Assembly (NCBI GenBank): GCA_002490465.1
Contig: DKUB01000001.1
Span: 1-64,000, forward strand
Reading direction: 5' to 3'
Length of the DNA stretch: 64,000 nucleotides
Origin: Lachnoclostridium sp. UBA7215
GTDB taxonomy: Bacteria > Bacillota > Clostridia > Lachnospirales > Lachnospiraceae
The notes under the pieces were generated by a model. The model made no database searches, was not told where the DNA came from, and was given only the letters and a program-made list of their open reading frames with translations. Below are positions 14,104 to 23,530 of the stretch, piece by piece (position 1 is the first letter of the stretch; every line of letters starts with the position of its first letter). The translations under genes and the position numbers were made by a program.

Positions 14104-17025
14104 TCACACTAATGTCCGTACGGAATGGAACAGTTCTTTTGCCTGCTCCACTTTCTCTTCACCTCCAAGAACACAAATACAGTTATCACTTAATAATGCC
14201 TCTACCATTTTAGCTGCTTCCTTTATTTTCTCCTTATCGGCAGCCAGCACTTCATCACGTTCTCTCTGTTTATCCTCTATTGTTGTCTCTGACATATAGG
14301 CAGCATAAGAGCGCTCCCCCTTCGCCCTCGGCGTCAGCGGACGGTCCATATCGCTGACTGTCCCAATAATATATTTCATCATATCTGACTCACTGGCATC
14401 AAAATCTCTCAAATACCCCGGAACAGAACAAAATACATCATTTGTCTCTGACAGGTTCGGGTCTCTGTAGGAAACAAGGTAACCAATTCCCTCTTCCGCA
14501 AATAAACACATAACACCGTAAGCTCCACCTTTCACACGAACCTCATTCCATAAATAGTCGTAACTGAGAATTGTCTTGACAACTTTAAAAATCCCGCTAT
14601 AATTCACTCCCCTGTCTGAGAATTTTCCGGCACGTGCAACATACTGCACCTTGCCGGCTGTCTTAAATCCCTCATTATCCGCAGGTTTTGAAATTTTCCA
14701 ATCCGGCTCAATCTTTTGCAAACTGGCCTCGTCAGGCAGTCCACTGGCAAGGTTTCCCAGAGACTTATCCAACTCGGCATATCCCTTTTCATCTGCCGTA
14801 ATTCCGATTGACATCCGCTCTTTCACAAAAATTGTTTCTGCCAGAGTTTTTAATACCTTTATGAGATTCTCCTTTTTCTCCTCAAAATGTGCTTCCAGGT
14901 CACAGAGGAAATCATAATACGCCACTCCTTTAAACTGCTCCCTGTAATACATATGCTCGGCAAGATAGGACATAGCACGCCCGGTCGCCGTCACATTGCC
15001 GGAAGACTGCAGGCTAATCTGTAAATCCGAGCGCACTTCGCCAATCACTTCCCGCAGTCGCTTTTCATCCCAAATATGCGACGTAGTGAGAATTTCCTGC
15101 AAAAGACCAAGCACATAACCGGTTTCCGGATAAAGTACTTTTGTCGTCACTTCCAAAATAATAGAATATCCACCACTCTTTTTCTTTTTATAAGTGGTAA
15201 CAGACAATCCAAGACCGCCTGCATGGAGAAGGATCTCATTACTGAGTTCCAGTTTATCATGTTTATCAGTATCAACAAAACCGATCAACTCCGTCAGAAG
15301 AGAAATATAGGGAGCATACTCCTTTAAGTCCATAATATCAAAGCCAAAACGCAGATAATTTATGCCGTTCGTGAAAATATTATGAAAAAGTACCGGACAA
15401 CCATCCATCTGGCGTTCTTCGTTGAATAATGGCTGCGTATTTTTTTCAATATCTTCTCTTGACAGAATCGGAATACAGGCAAGCTTCTCCGGCGGCGTCG
15501 GTTCCTCCTGATATATTTTCAACTCTTTTGTTTCTTTCACAAGCTCCATTAGCTCCTCATTCGTCAACGTCTCCTTATACCGTGCAAGCTTCTCCCGCTC
15601 CTCTTGTTCTATCAGTCCGGTCAGTCCCACCTTTGGCTGAATACTGACAAAACTTGTGTGGGTATTATCAAGAAAATATTTTTTTATCAACTGCTCGAAA
15701 TAATCAGTCTCAGCCTGTTTTTTCAAATAATCAAATATCCCATCTTCATGAATATGGATAAAAGGCTTGCTCTCATCGTGAAGCCAGCTGTCAAACATCT
15801 GAAGGCCATACATAAGCCCTTTTGGATAAGAACCAAAATCAGCCTCCCTGTACTGAAACTCCATCGCTTGTATCGCGGCAAGAACAGAATTTTTATTCAG
15901 TCCGTTTTCTGCAAGGTCAGTCAATGTTTCGCGGACAATGCGCAAAAATTCCTCTTTCTGCTCCATTTTCACATCCTTTGCCACAATCGAAAACCAGGGC
16001 TGTTTCGTTGATTCCTCATATACACTGCTGATTTCACTTCCAATGCCTGCATCCAGAAGTGCCTGTTTCACCGGTGCCCCTACTGCCTCTACCAGCACAT
16101 GTTCAAGCACCCAGATACTGCGGTACAATTCGCGATCCGGGGAAACGCCGCAGACATAGTTACAACTGAAATATGCCTTGCCTTCAGTATCCTCACCCTC
16201 TGTGACAGAATAAAAACCGTACTCCTCCTTTGGCTCAGAAAAAGCAGGCTGCAAATCAATCTCTGAATCTACTTCAAGATAATCAAAATTGCTCAGGTAC
16301 TCCTTGTCTATCCAGTTCAGCTTTTCTTCCATATCCATATCACCATACAGATAAATATAGCTGTTGGATGGATGGTAGTAACGGCTGTGGAAATCAAGAT
16401 AATCTTCATAAGAAAGTGATGGAATATCCATTGGATCACCGCCCGACTCCACACCATAAGGAGAATCCGGGAACAGAGAATGCTTAATACTGCTTATCAA
16501 AAGCCTGTCCGGTGAGGAATATGCCCCTTTCATCTCATTATAGACTACTCCATTATATTTCAGGGGGGCATCCAGGTTTTCCAGCTCATAATGCCATCCC
16601 TCCTGCCGGAAAATTTTCTCTTCATTATAAATATTGGGATAAAAGACTGCATCCAGATATACATGCATCAGATTCTGAAAATCTTTTGCATTACAGCTGG
16701 CCACCGGATAAACCGTTTTATCCGGATATGTCATAGCATTTAAAAACGTATTCAATGAACCCTTTGCCAGCTCTATAAAAGGGTCCTTTACCGGGAACTG
16801 CTTAGAGCCGCACAAAACGGTGTGTTCCACAATATGGGCTACTCCTGTAGAATCCTTTGGCGGTGTGCGGAATCCTATGGTGAATACTTTATTTTCATCG
16901 TCATTCTCAATCAATGCCACCTTTGCCTGCGTTTTCTTATGGCGCAGCAGATATCCTATACCATTCTGATCCGTAAGTTCCTGTTTTTCCATCAATTCAT
17001 ATGCACTGCAATTTTTCACATTCAT
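14104..17025 (-). CDS. M16C family zinc metallopeptidase (PreP-like)
   Basis: Large peptidase of the insulinase superfamily, subfamily M16C, which degrades peptides inside a closed chamber. The inverted zinc motif HIVEH (His64, Glu67, His68) is followed by the family sequence FPVKDPFIELAKGSLNTFLN and a distal Glu in VVYNEMKGAYSSPD. The C-terminal half shows the second pair of M16 domains, including the Arg/Tyr region VRVKGGAYGVMC. 973 aa is the typical length. There is no signal peptide, so it should act in the cytoplasm. It is the first gene of the operon leading to era, recO and glyS. Confidence 0.93.
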   Translation of the reverse strand: MNVKNCSAYELMEKQELTDQNGIGYLLRHKKTQAKVALIENDDENKVFTIGFRTPPKDSTGVAHIVEHTVLCGSKQFPVKDPFIELAKGSLNTFLNAMTYPDKTVYPVASCNAKDFQNLMHVYLDAVFYPNIYNEEKIFRQEGWHYELENLDAPLKYNGVVYNEMKGAYSSPDRLLISSIKHSLFPDSPYGVESGGDPMDIPSLSYEDYLDFHSRYYHPSNSYIYLYGDMDMEEKLNWIDKEYLSNFDYLEVDSEIDLQPAFSEPKEEYGFYSVTEGEDTEGKAYFSCNYVCGVSPDRELYRSIWVLEHVLVEAVGAPVKQALLDAGIGSEISSVYEESTKQPWFSIVAKDVKMEQKEEFLRIVRETLTDLAENGLNKNSVLAAIQAMEFQYREADFGSYPKGLMYGLQMFDSWLHDESKPFIHIHEDGIFDYLKKQAETDYFEQLIKKYFLDNTHTSFVSIQPKVGLTGLIEQEEREKLARYKETLTNEELMELVKETKELKIYQEEPTPPEKLACIPILSREDIEKNTQPLFNEERQMDGCPVLFHNIFTNGINYLRFGFDIMDLKEYAPYISLLTELIGFVDTDKHDKLELSNEILLHAGGLGLSVTTYKKKKSGGYSIILEVTTKVLYPETGYVLGLLQEILTTSHIWDEKRLREVIGEVRSDLQISLQSSGNVTATGRAMSYLAEHMYYREQFKGVAYYDFLCDLEAHFEEKKENLIKVLKTLAETIFVKERMSIGITADEKGYAELDKSLGNLASGLPDEASLQKIEPDWKISKPADNEGFKTAGKVQYVARAGKFSDRGVNYSGIFKVVKTILSYDYLWNEVRVKGGAYGVMCLFAEEGIGYLVSYRDPNLSETNDVFCSVPGYLRDFDASESDMMKYIIGTVSDMDRPLTPRAKGERSYAAYMSETTIEDKQRERDEVLAADKEKIKEAAKMVEALLSDNCICVLGGEEKVEQAKELFHSVRTLV

Positions 17026-17080
17026 TTTTATATCCTCACTTATTCATCTACTTTTTCTTATTTTGCATTATCTTAGGGTA

Positions 17081-17109
17081 TTTATACAGTATCATATTTT
17101 TACCGACAA
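17081..17109 (-). promoter_or_regulatory. Promoter of the M16C-era-recO-glyS operon
   Basis: On the minus strand, -35 TTGTCG (17104-17109), a 17-base spacer and -10 TATAAA (17081-17086), about 55 bases upstream of the M16C ATG. Confidence 0.55.
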
Positions 17110-17120
17110 TGCAAAAGCAT

Positions 17121-17138
17121 TGCAAAAATTCTTTTGCA
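17121..17138. promoter_or_regulatory. Dyad between divergent promoters (candidate operator)
   Basis: Perfect inverted repeat TGCAAAA-ATTC-TTTTGCA, with a further GCAAAA half-copy just left of it. It lies between the minus promoter of the M16C operon and the plus promoter of the cold-shock gene. It could be a regulator site; no specific regulator can be named. Confidence 0.35.
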
Positions 17139-17153
17139 AAACAAAAATTCTTT

Positions 17154-17182
17154 TTGACTTTTAACCTGACTTATGGTATGGT
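17154..17182 (+). promoter_or_regulatory. Promoter of the cold-shock gene
   Basis: -35 TTGACT (17154-17159), a 17-base spacer and -10 TATGGT (17177-17182). The leader is only about 30 bases, much shorter than the thermosensing leader of E. coli cspA. Confidence 0.65.
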
Positions 17183-17218
17183 AGAGGAGTGTTAAAAAAT
17201 ATTTTAGGAGGCATACTC

Positions 17219-17416
17219 ATGAAAGGAACAGTGAAATGGTTTAATGCCAAAAAAGGATTCGGATTTATTTCGGATGAAGAGGGAAACGACGTATTCGTAC
17301 ACTTTTCTGCTCTGCAGATGGACGGCTTCAAAGTATTAGACGAAGGCGATGAAGTAGAGTTTGAAGTAATCGATGGCGAGAAAGGTCCTCAGGCTGCAAA
17401 CGTAACTAAGTTATAA
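17219..17416 (+). CDS. Cold-shock domain protein
   Basis: 65-aa single OB-fold nucleic-acid chaperone. It carries both RNA-binding motifs: RNP1 KGFGFI and RNP2 VFVHF, within the family pattern GTVKWFNAKKGFGFI. AGGAGG seven bases before the ATG at 17219 fixes the start; a TTG ten codons upstream is not favoured. It is a single gene with its own promoter and a strong terminator, transcribed away from the M16C operon. Confidence 0.96.
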   Translation: MKGTVKWFNAKKGFGFISDEEGNDVFVHFSALQMDGFKVLDEGDEVEFEVIDGEKGPQAANVTKL

Positions 17417-17484
17417 TCGGATTTGAATGGACTAATTTTTATATATATTTATGTAAAAGGTTAGGAATTACAATAGGTTGTAAC

Positions 17485-17516
17485 AAAAAGCTGACTCATT
17501 ATTGAGTCAGCTTTTT
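17485..17516. terminator. Bidirectional intrinsic terminator shared by convergent genes
   Basis: AAAAAGCTGACTCA / TGAGTCAGCTTTTT, a 13-bp near-perfect stem with a small TTAT loop. It ends the cold-shock transcript on the plus strand. The stop codon of the convergent MutS-like gene lies inside the right arm, so it also ends that operon. Confidence 0.92.
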
Positions 17517-18979
17517 ATCATTTCCTCGTACAGCTCAAGTCCATAACTTGTATCCTCCGGCGGCTTCTCCACCATGCGGTACTGCAGTTCCCCTGTATTC
17601 TTCTTCCTTCCGGCAGACAAAAACAGTATTGAATTAATATTTTCACCGAAAAGGGCCTTGGCAAATGTCGTGATATGAGTTACCATCCATATGGTACGTT
17701 TGGTCTCCATACCGGCATGCAAAAGGTCCATGGCAATCTGAAAAGCAGTTACTTCCGTTGTCGTGGCAAACGATTCATTGAGCAAAAATAATGTATCCGG
17801 CCTTGATTTTAACAGAATATCCCCCATACGGTGAAGTTCCTCCTCAAATTTACCCATATTCATCGTGCTGTCCTCACGCCTTGTAAAATGCGGAAAAATG
17901 TCCTGATAGATATGAAGCGGATACGCATAGGCCGGCACATACATCCCGGCCTGGCACATAACCTGGGCAATTCCAAGGCTCCGCAAAAAGGTAGATTTTC
18001 CTCCCTGATTTGCTCCTGTAACAATAATTGCTTTATATTCTGAGATCGCAACCGTATTACTGACCGGAAGCGTTAAGGTCTGTAAAGCAAGAGACAATTC
18101 GTATAGTTTCTTCGCTTCCCTGCACTCTTCTTCCGGCATACAAAAATACATTCCTTTCTCTTTGCTGCGCACATAAAATCCGGCACAGGCATGCAAAAAC
18201 ATTATCTGCCGCTTCATTGTATGCAAAAGCTCCTGCCAGCGCTGCAAAAAGGGATAGCAGCTCTCCAACAGCTCCTGTATTATTTTGTTGATAAACTCCA
18301 CACTGCTGTCATACACTTCTTCATCTACAATAGCCGGATTTTTCCTTGAGGCAAAAAAACCGGTCTGTATGCGTTTTGCCTTCTCGCTCACATCCAAAAT
18401 CTGCAAATCCCGAAAACGAAAGCCCTCTCCTACCGATAACTGAAAAAAGATTTCCCCTTTATCCTTAAAACTGTCTAAGTGGGTAACCAGATATTTTTGT
18501 TCTTCCAATTCCTCTTCTGTCTCTTCGCTATAAAAACTATTATAAAAATTCTTAAAGGGCCCCTCTGCAAACAGTTCTTTTTCCCGCTCCATACTGGAAG
18601 ATATCTTATCAAGCCCAAATACAAGATGCCGGACCGCCTCAAGATATGTTCCGATATTCGTTTCCGTTGTCATATGCTTTCCGCGGCAGTCAAGAATTGC
18701 TTTCAGCTGCCTGTCCAGATGTTCCGATGTATCTACTATAATATGGCGCAGTTTTTTCACTGATTCACTGTTATCACAGGCCGCTGTAATCAACTTCTGT
18801 CTCTCTTTAACAGCTGCCACATCCCGCAACGGGTGCTGCAAAACCTCTGCGACAAACGGGGCGTCTCCATATTTGTCATTTACCATATTCCTCACAATAA
18901 AATTGAGATTTAAGTCTTTCATGACATCCGGCGCATTGGAATAACTTTTTTTCTCCTCATAAAAAAATTCAATCCCCAT
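17507..18979 (-). CDS. MutS-family ATPase, second of a tandem pair
   Basis: 490-aa protein with a helical N-terminal part (MutS core/lever-like, about residues 20-300) and a C-terminal MutS-type ABC ATPase: Walker A TGANQGGKST (321-330), Walker B LFLLNESF (397-404, with Asn where MutS usually has Asp), and WMVTHITTFA with a conserved His (435). The mismatch-recognition domain I with its Phe-x-Glu motif is absent, so classical mismatch repair is unlikely. Its start overlaps the upstream paralogue by 11 bases, implying coupled expression and perhaps a heterodimer. Function unknown. Confidence 0.8.
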   Translation of the reverse strand: MGIEFFYEEKKSYSNAPDVMKDLNLNFIVRNMVNDKYGDAPFVAEVLQHPLRDVAAVKERQKLITAACDNSESVKKLRHIIVDTSEHLDRQLKAILDCRGKHMTTETNIGTYLEAVRHLVFGLDKISSSMEREKELFAEGPFKNFYNSFYSEETEEELEEQKYLVTHLDSFKDKGEIFFQLSVGEGFRFRDLQILDVSEKAKRIQTGFFASRKNPAIVDEEVYDSSVEFINKIIQELLESCYPFLQRWQELLHTMKRQIMFLHACAGFYVRSKEKGMYFCMPEEECREAKKLYELSLALQTLTLPVSNTVAISEYKAIIVTGANQGGKSTFLRSLGIAQVMCQAGMYVPAYAYPLHIYQDIFPHFTRREDSTMNMGKFEEELHRMGDILLKSRPDTLFLLNESFATTTEVTAFQIAMDLLHAGMETKRTIWMVTHITTFAKALFGENINSILFLSAGRKKNTGELQYRMVEKPPEDTSYGLELYEEMIKS

Positions 18980-20450
18980 TTTGCATCACCTTCTTCATCT
19001 GCTCATAAGTCATATTATACTTTGTAATTAATGAATCTTCATATTCCCCCTCTGACGCCGGTTTACGCTGGATTTTATACGATCTGGTATGATGGTCCTG
19101 CTGGAGCTCTGCCACCATACTGACAATACCCTCTCCCGCCTCGGCTAACGCCTGGATATGTGTCACGTATATGCCATAGCAGTTTTTCTCCACAAAATGT
19201 TCAAGAACACGTTTTCCCATAATGCCAGCATCGTATGTAGCTGCCGTTGTAAAAAGTTCATTGAGCACAACAAACATATTTTCCTGCGTGTCACTCATCA
19301 TAGGCTGTAACCTCGTCAGCTCCTCCATGAGTTTCCCACGCCCCGTCTTTTCACTCTCCTCATCGGAAAAATGGGATAATAAATCCGTAAAATGGGGAAT
19401 CACCGCCCTCTTACACGGTACTAATAACCCCATCTGCGAAAAATACAAAATCTGGCCAATCATTCGGGCAAATGTCGTTTTTCCGCCACCGTTCGCCCCG
19501 GTAATCACAAAGAAACGCTCCTTTTCCCCAATCTCAAAGTCATTGGCAATCACCGGTCTTTCACTCTGAACAGCCATTGCAGCATCATATCCGCTCTCCA
19601 CAAGCAGTCTTTCCCCGGTCTCCGGCAGCGTAAAATAATAGCCTTTTTCCTCCATATATCTGCAAAATTCAAAAAAAGCAAGGAAAAACTGTACATCACC
19701 TGCCAGCTGCAAAAGAGAATTGTCCATCTGGACTTTCATAAGAACTGACAGTGCCTGTCTCTGCCCCATAGAACGAATCAGTCTCTCTGCCATCCTCTCT
19801 TCAAAAACTGTCAGGGGACGGGACTCCTCTCTGGTCTCCTCCTTTGACGGCATGAGGCGAAAAGCACGCTGCACCCTAACATTAAAGGGCTCTTTCTCCT
19901 GTTTCTCCGCCGCAACCACCTTGTTCTTTTGCACGGTAAAATAAATAGGCTGTCCGTCCAGTTCCTCCCGAACCTGCTCTAATTTTTGTTTCCACTCTTT
20001 ATATTCTGCTGTTCCCACATATTCTGCCAGATACTGTACGAGTTCCTGCATAGCCGACGTAAGTCCTTCCGTCTGCTGAAGTGCGGAATATAGTGCTTCT
20101 ACTGCATTAGAATAATGATACAGAGCATCCGCATGCCACTTCATCTTCTCCGCAGTGTGATGGCTGTAGCTGCTGTTCTTTTCCTGCTTCTTCACCTGCT
20201 CTATTGCAGACGCATAACAGGAAAAAGCACTCCGGACCGATGATTTTTTCATATCACTGGTAATCATGCGCCGATATTCTACCGTCTCCGTATTTTCCGG
20301 GATAGTATGATAATATTCGTATAAATCATATCCCCTGGCAAAGGAATTTATTTTGGAAATACATACATCCAGATTAAAGTCTGCAAACAGCGCCGTTCTG
20401 TCCACATCTTCCTGCTTTCTCTCCCCCCTCCATAAAAGCCCGGAAAACAT
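18969..20450 (-). CDS. MutS-family ATPase, first of a tandem pair
   Basis: Paralogue of the following gene. From the ATG at 20450 it has 493 aa: a long helical domain, then Walker A TGANGGGKTT (317-326), Walker B FVVLNELF with Asn-Glu, and the sensor-like IYVTHIQAL. No mismatch-binding N-terminal domain or clamp-binding motif is seen. An in-frame ATG at 20585 would overlap hydG by 89 bases and looks too long; AGGGGG about 14 bases before 20450 is the only ribosome-binding candidate. It lies 46 bases after hydG and is probably cotranscribed. Confidence 0.78.
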   Translation of the reverse strand: MFSGLLWRGERKQEDVDRTALFADFNLDVCISKINSFARGYDLYEYYHTIPENTETVEYRRMITSDMKKSSVRSAFSCYASAIEQVKKQEKNSSYSHHTAEKMKWHADALYHYSNAVEALYSALQQTEGLTSAMQELVQYLAEYVGTAEYKEWKQKLEQVREELDGQPIYFTVQKNKVVAAEKQEKEPFNVRVQRAFRLMPSKEETREESRPLTVFEERMAERLIRSMGQRQALSVLMKVQMDNSLLQLAGDVQFFLAFFEFCRYMEEKGYYFTLPETGERLLVESGYDAAMAVQSERPVIANDFEIGEKERFFVITGANGGGKTTFARMIGQILYFSQMGLLVPCKRAVIPHFTDLLSHFSDEESEKTGRGKLMEELTRLQPMMSDTQENMFVVLNELFTTAATYDAGIMGKRVLEHFVEKNCYGIYVTHIQALAEAGEGIVSMVAELQQDHHTRSYKIQRKPASEGEYEDSLITKYNMTYEQMKKVMQNGD

Positions 20451-20496
20451 ATCGCTATATAGCTCCCCCTTTCCTGTTCTACATAATACAGCAAAG

Positions 20497-21918
20497 TCAA
20501 AAACGGAAATCCCTCTGCCCGCACTGTATATTTGCAATATATTGCGCAGCTCTTTCCCGTACAACCGGATTCGTAATGACCTCAAGCTGCTCCTTTATTA
20601 CCCTGTCTCCCTTTTCCCTTGTGTCGGCTGAGGCATAATCCTCTAAATACTCCTTTAGGGTCATAAGAGCATTCGGCTGACAGCAATTGACAATCTGACC
20701 CGACTTTAACAAGCTCATAAAACGATCCCCTGTACGCCCTTCCCGGTAACATGCCGTACAAAAACTCGGAATATATCCTAACCCGAGCAGCCAGTTTACC
20801 ACCTCATCCAGAGACCTGCGGTCCGTGACATCAAACTGAGCGGAATTTTCCTCCATCGGCTCTTCCTTGACATAACCGCCGACACTGGTGCGAGAACCGC
20901 CGCTGATTTGACTGATTCCAAGAGAAAGAACTTTCTCTCTGCTCTCTTTTGACTCCCGTGTCGAAACAATCATTCCCGTATAGGGAACCGCAATGCGTAT
21001 GACGGCAACAATTTTCTGGAATATATCATCTGAAATGGCATTTAACTCAGACGGATCAATATCATCTGCCGGACATACCCGCGGTACGCTGATGGTGTGC
21101 GGACCTACCCCAAATTTCGCCTCCAGATGCTCCGCGTGCATAATAAGGCCAACCAGCTCATAGCGGTATTTATCCAATCCGAATAAAACACCGCATCCCA
21201 CATCATCAATTCCTGCCTCCATTGCGCGGTCCATGGCCTCTGTATGGTAATTATAATCGCTCTTTGGCCCTGCCGGGTGCAGTTCCTGATATGCCTGTTT
21301 ATTATATGTCTCCTGAAAAAGAATGTAAGTTCCTATTCCAGCATTTTTTAGTTTTTTATAATCTTCTACAGTTGTAGCAGCTATGTTCACATTGACACGG
21401 CGTATGGCACCATTCCTGTGTTTTATGCTGTAAATGGTATCAATGCTCTCTAATATATACTCAAGCGGGTTATTCACAGGGTCCTCCCCTGCCTCAACTG
21501 CCAGACGCTTATGCCCCATATCCTGAAGGGCGATTACTTCCCGGCGGATTTCGTCCTGGGTCAGTTTTTTTCTGGCTATATGTTTGTTTTTTATATGGTA
21601 AGGACAATATACACAGCTGTTGATGCAATAGTTTGACAAATAAAGCGGTGCAAACATAACAATCCGTTTCCCATAAAAACGCTCTTTAATTTCCTTTGCC
21701 AGATTTTGAATCTGCTTATTTTCATCCTCCAGCTCACAGGCAAGCAGCACCGCCGCTTCCCTGTGGGTAATTCCTTTCATTTCTCTGGCCTTATTTAAAA
21801 TCCGGCCTATCTCTTCTTTATTGGTTTTGTTTTTTTCTGCATAATCTAAAGAGTTAAGAATTTCTACATCGTTTATAAACTCGTCTGCAATATCCGATTT
21901 TGGATTATAAGAATACAT
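20497..21918 (-). CDS. hydG: [FeFe]-hydrogenase maturase HydG (radical SAM)
   Basis: Radical SAM enzyme that splits tyrosine to p-cresol, CO and cyanide, building the Fe(CO)2CN unit of the hydrogenase H-cluster. The SAM cluster motif is NYCINSCVYCPYH (CxxxCxxC). The C-terminal auxiliary cluster is CTACYREGRTG with the third Cys in QIVNCCQPN. GEDPVNNP and RRVNVNIAATT are typical HydG segments. The ATG at 21918 (473 aa) has GAGGTG eight bases upstream; a longer frame to 22062 adds an unrelated extension. Its partners hydE, hydF and the hydrogenase are not in the window. Confidence 0.93.
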   Translation of the reverse strand: MYSYNPKSDIADEFINDVEILNSLDYAEKNKTNKEEIGRILNKAREMKGITHREAAVLLACELEDENKQIQNLAKEIKERFYGKRIVMFAPLYLSNYCINSCVYCPYHIKNKHIARKKLTQDEIRREVIALQDMGHKRLAVEAGEDPVNNPLEYILESIDTIYSIKHRNGAIRRVNVNIAATTVEDYKKLKNAGIGTYILFQETYNKQAYQELHPAGPKSDYNYHTEAMDRAMEAGIDDVGCGVLFGLDKYRYELVGLIMHAEHLEAKFGVGPHTISVPRVCPADDIDPSELNAISDDIFQKIVAVIRIAVPYTGMIVSTRESKESREKVLSLGISQISGGSRTSVGGYVKEEPMEENSAQFDVTDRRSLDEVVNWLLGLGYIPSFCTACYREGRTGDRFMSLLKSGQIVNCCQPNALMTLKEYLEDYASADTREKGDRVIKEQLEVITNPVVRERAAQYIANIQCGQRDFRF

Positions 21919-21940
21919 AAATAAGTCACCTCGCATAAAA

Positions 21941-21969
21941 AGCATAGCATATTTGTCACTTTTCCGCAA
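21941..21969 (-). promoter_or_regulatory. Promoter of hydG
   Basis: On the minus strand, -35 TTGCGG (21964-21969), a 17-base spacer and -10 TATGCT (21941-21946). The start site falls very near the ribosome binding site, so the leader is short. Confidence 0.5.
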
Positions 21970-22076
21970 GTGTGATATAATGTTACCAACCGATGCGCAG
22001 CGAGGTTGATAACCTGCGCGAGCTTCAGCGAGCTTCCTTGTAATATAATAGGGCAAACACAAAGGAGGAATGTTCC

Positions 22077-22418
22077 ATGGGCAAGAGAATGAAATATTAT
22101 CTGAATTATTATGGCAACCTGCAGCAAAAGGAGCTCTCGAACGAAGAAAGAGCAGCTCACTGCCATGAGCTGCTCATACAAATATCATTTTTTCAACATG
22201 AAAGGCTGGTACATCTGCTGGTTACAATATTATTTGCCCTGCTCACTGTCATTACACTGCTCGCAAATCTCTTTCTTAACCAGATTTTTCTCCTTCCGCT
22301 GGAATTTCTGTTTCTTGTTCTCCTTGTGCCCTATATCCATCATTATTATGTCTTAGAAAATGGCGTACAGAAACTCTATGAACTTTACGACAACATGAGC
22401 GCCAAGCACTCATGTTAG
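22077..22418 (+). CDS. Small membrane protein, 113 aa
   Basis: A soluble N-terminus of about 40 residues is followed by two adjoining hydrophobic helices (about 44-63 and 67-87) and a charged C-terminal tail. The fold resembles a two-helix membrane hairpin; no family is recognised. GGAGG lies eight bases before the ATG, and a TATAAT at 22044-22049 could be its -10. Its stop overlaps the stop of the convergent deacetylase gene by four bases. Confidence 0.6.
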   Translation: MGKRMKYYLNYYGNLQQKELSNEERAAHCHELLIQISFFQHERLVHLLVTILFALLTVITLLANLFLNQIFLLPLEFLFLVLLVPYIHHYYVLENGVQKLYELYDNMSAKHSC

Positions 22419-23305
22419 TTTCCATCGCAATAGGCTTTTCCGTTTTTCATTTTTATCCCCTTGCGCTCCATCAACTCCGATACCGTCAATATATCATAAT
22501 CATTTTTCACAAGCCATGGCAGTACCGTCTCCATTGCCTCAGCCGTTGAACCATGGATATCATGCACAAGAACAATGGCCCCGTCTTTTACCTGCCTTTT
22601 CACCTGTTTCAAAACAGCCTTTGCGTTTCTTGATTTCCAGTCCAGCGTATCGACACTCCAAAGTATCATCGGCTGATCCATTTTTTTGCGCATCAAGGAA
22701 CTTATCGCCCCATAAGGCGGACGAGTCATCTTAATTTCGTAACCTGTCAATTTCTTTACTAATTTTTTTGTTTTATTTAAATTCTTATTTACCTGTTTTA
22801 TGTTTCGCATCTTACTCAAATTGGCATGATCCCATGAATGGTTCCCTATCTCACATCCAATCTCCAGTTCCTTTTTCAGCAAATCTGCCCCGGATGCCAC
22901 ACGGTTGCCAACAACAAAAAATGTCGCATGCGCATTATATTTTTTTAATAAAGATAATATTTTCGGTGTATTTTCCGTATGCGGCCCATCATCAAAAGTA
23001 AGTGCAATCGCTTTGGAACGCGGTTTCGGCTTGGGTTTGGAAATTGCTTTCTCATCCAGTGGCTTAACTCCCTGTACCGCTCTGGATACCGTTTCTTTAC
23101 CGTCTTCATCCATAGCTGTGCCAGATGCTGCCGACTGCGGTGTTGTCTGGGCTGCTACAGCAGAACCTGTATTCTCCGCTGAGGAATTGCCGGCATTGTT
23201 TAACATGACCCCTTTCCATATAAGAGCTACCGCTATCATCGCAATAACAGCACCAGCTAATATGCCGGGCCACAGTTTTCTTCTCCTGCGCCTGCGGGAA
23301 TTCAT
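22415..23305 (-). CDS. Polysaccharide deacetylase (NodB domain)
   Basis: Extracellular enzyme that probably removes acetyl groups from peptidoglycan or another polysaccharide. A basic N-terminus and one membrane helix (about residues 11-30) are followed by a Ser/Ala/Lys/Pro linker. The NodB domain has the metal motifs TFDDGPHTE (catalytic Asp, metal Asp) and HSWDH, then RPPYG, the WSVDTLDW strand and LVHDIHG with the catalytic His. The ATG at 23305 (296 aa) has GGAGG seven bases upstream; longer starts to 23515 lack one. The stop overlaps the convergent small membrane gene. Confidence 0.9.
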   Translation of the reverse strand: MNSRRRRRRKLWPGILAGAVIAMIAVALIWKGVMLNNAGNSSAENTGSAVAAQTTPQSAASGTAMDEDGKETVSRAVQGVKPLDEKAISKPKPKPRSKAIALTFDDGPHTENTPKILSLLKKYNAHATFFVVGNRVASGADLLKKELEIGCEIGNHSWDHANLSKMRNIKQVNKNLNKTKKLVKKLTGYEIKMTRPPYGAISSLMRKKMDQPMILWSVDTLDWKSRNAKAVLKQVKRQVKDGAIVLVHDIHGSTAEAMETVLPWLVKNDYDILTVSELMERKGIKMKNGKAYCDGN

Positions 23306-23442
23306 ACTAAATCCTCCATATGAATTCTCATACAGAATATTTGTCTTTTTGTAAGAGGCTCTTCTTTTACGCGTTCTTCCTGAATATCCTCTCATATAAT
23401 TCTTCAACTCCCTCATCTCCTCTCTGGGAGAGACATATAACA

Positions 23443-23475
23443 AAAGCTGCCATGCTGCGCAAGCCAGCTTTTTAA
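23443..23475 (-). terminator. Intrinsic terminator of the efflux operon
   Basis: AAAAGCTG (23443-23450) pairs with CAGCTTTT (23466-23473), with a GC-rich inner part. On the minus strand a T run follows. It lies about 60 bases after the last ABC gene and upstream of the deacetylase ATG. Apart from it, 23306-23530 holds no gene. Confidence 0.6.
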
Positions 23476-23530
23476 AATAGCAAAACGCGAAACTATGTTC
23501 GTCTTCCCAGTACACCCTAGTATACCACGA

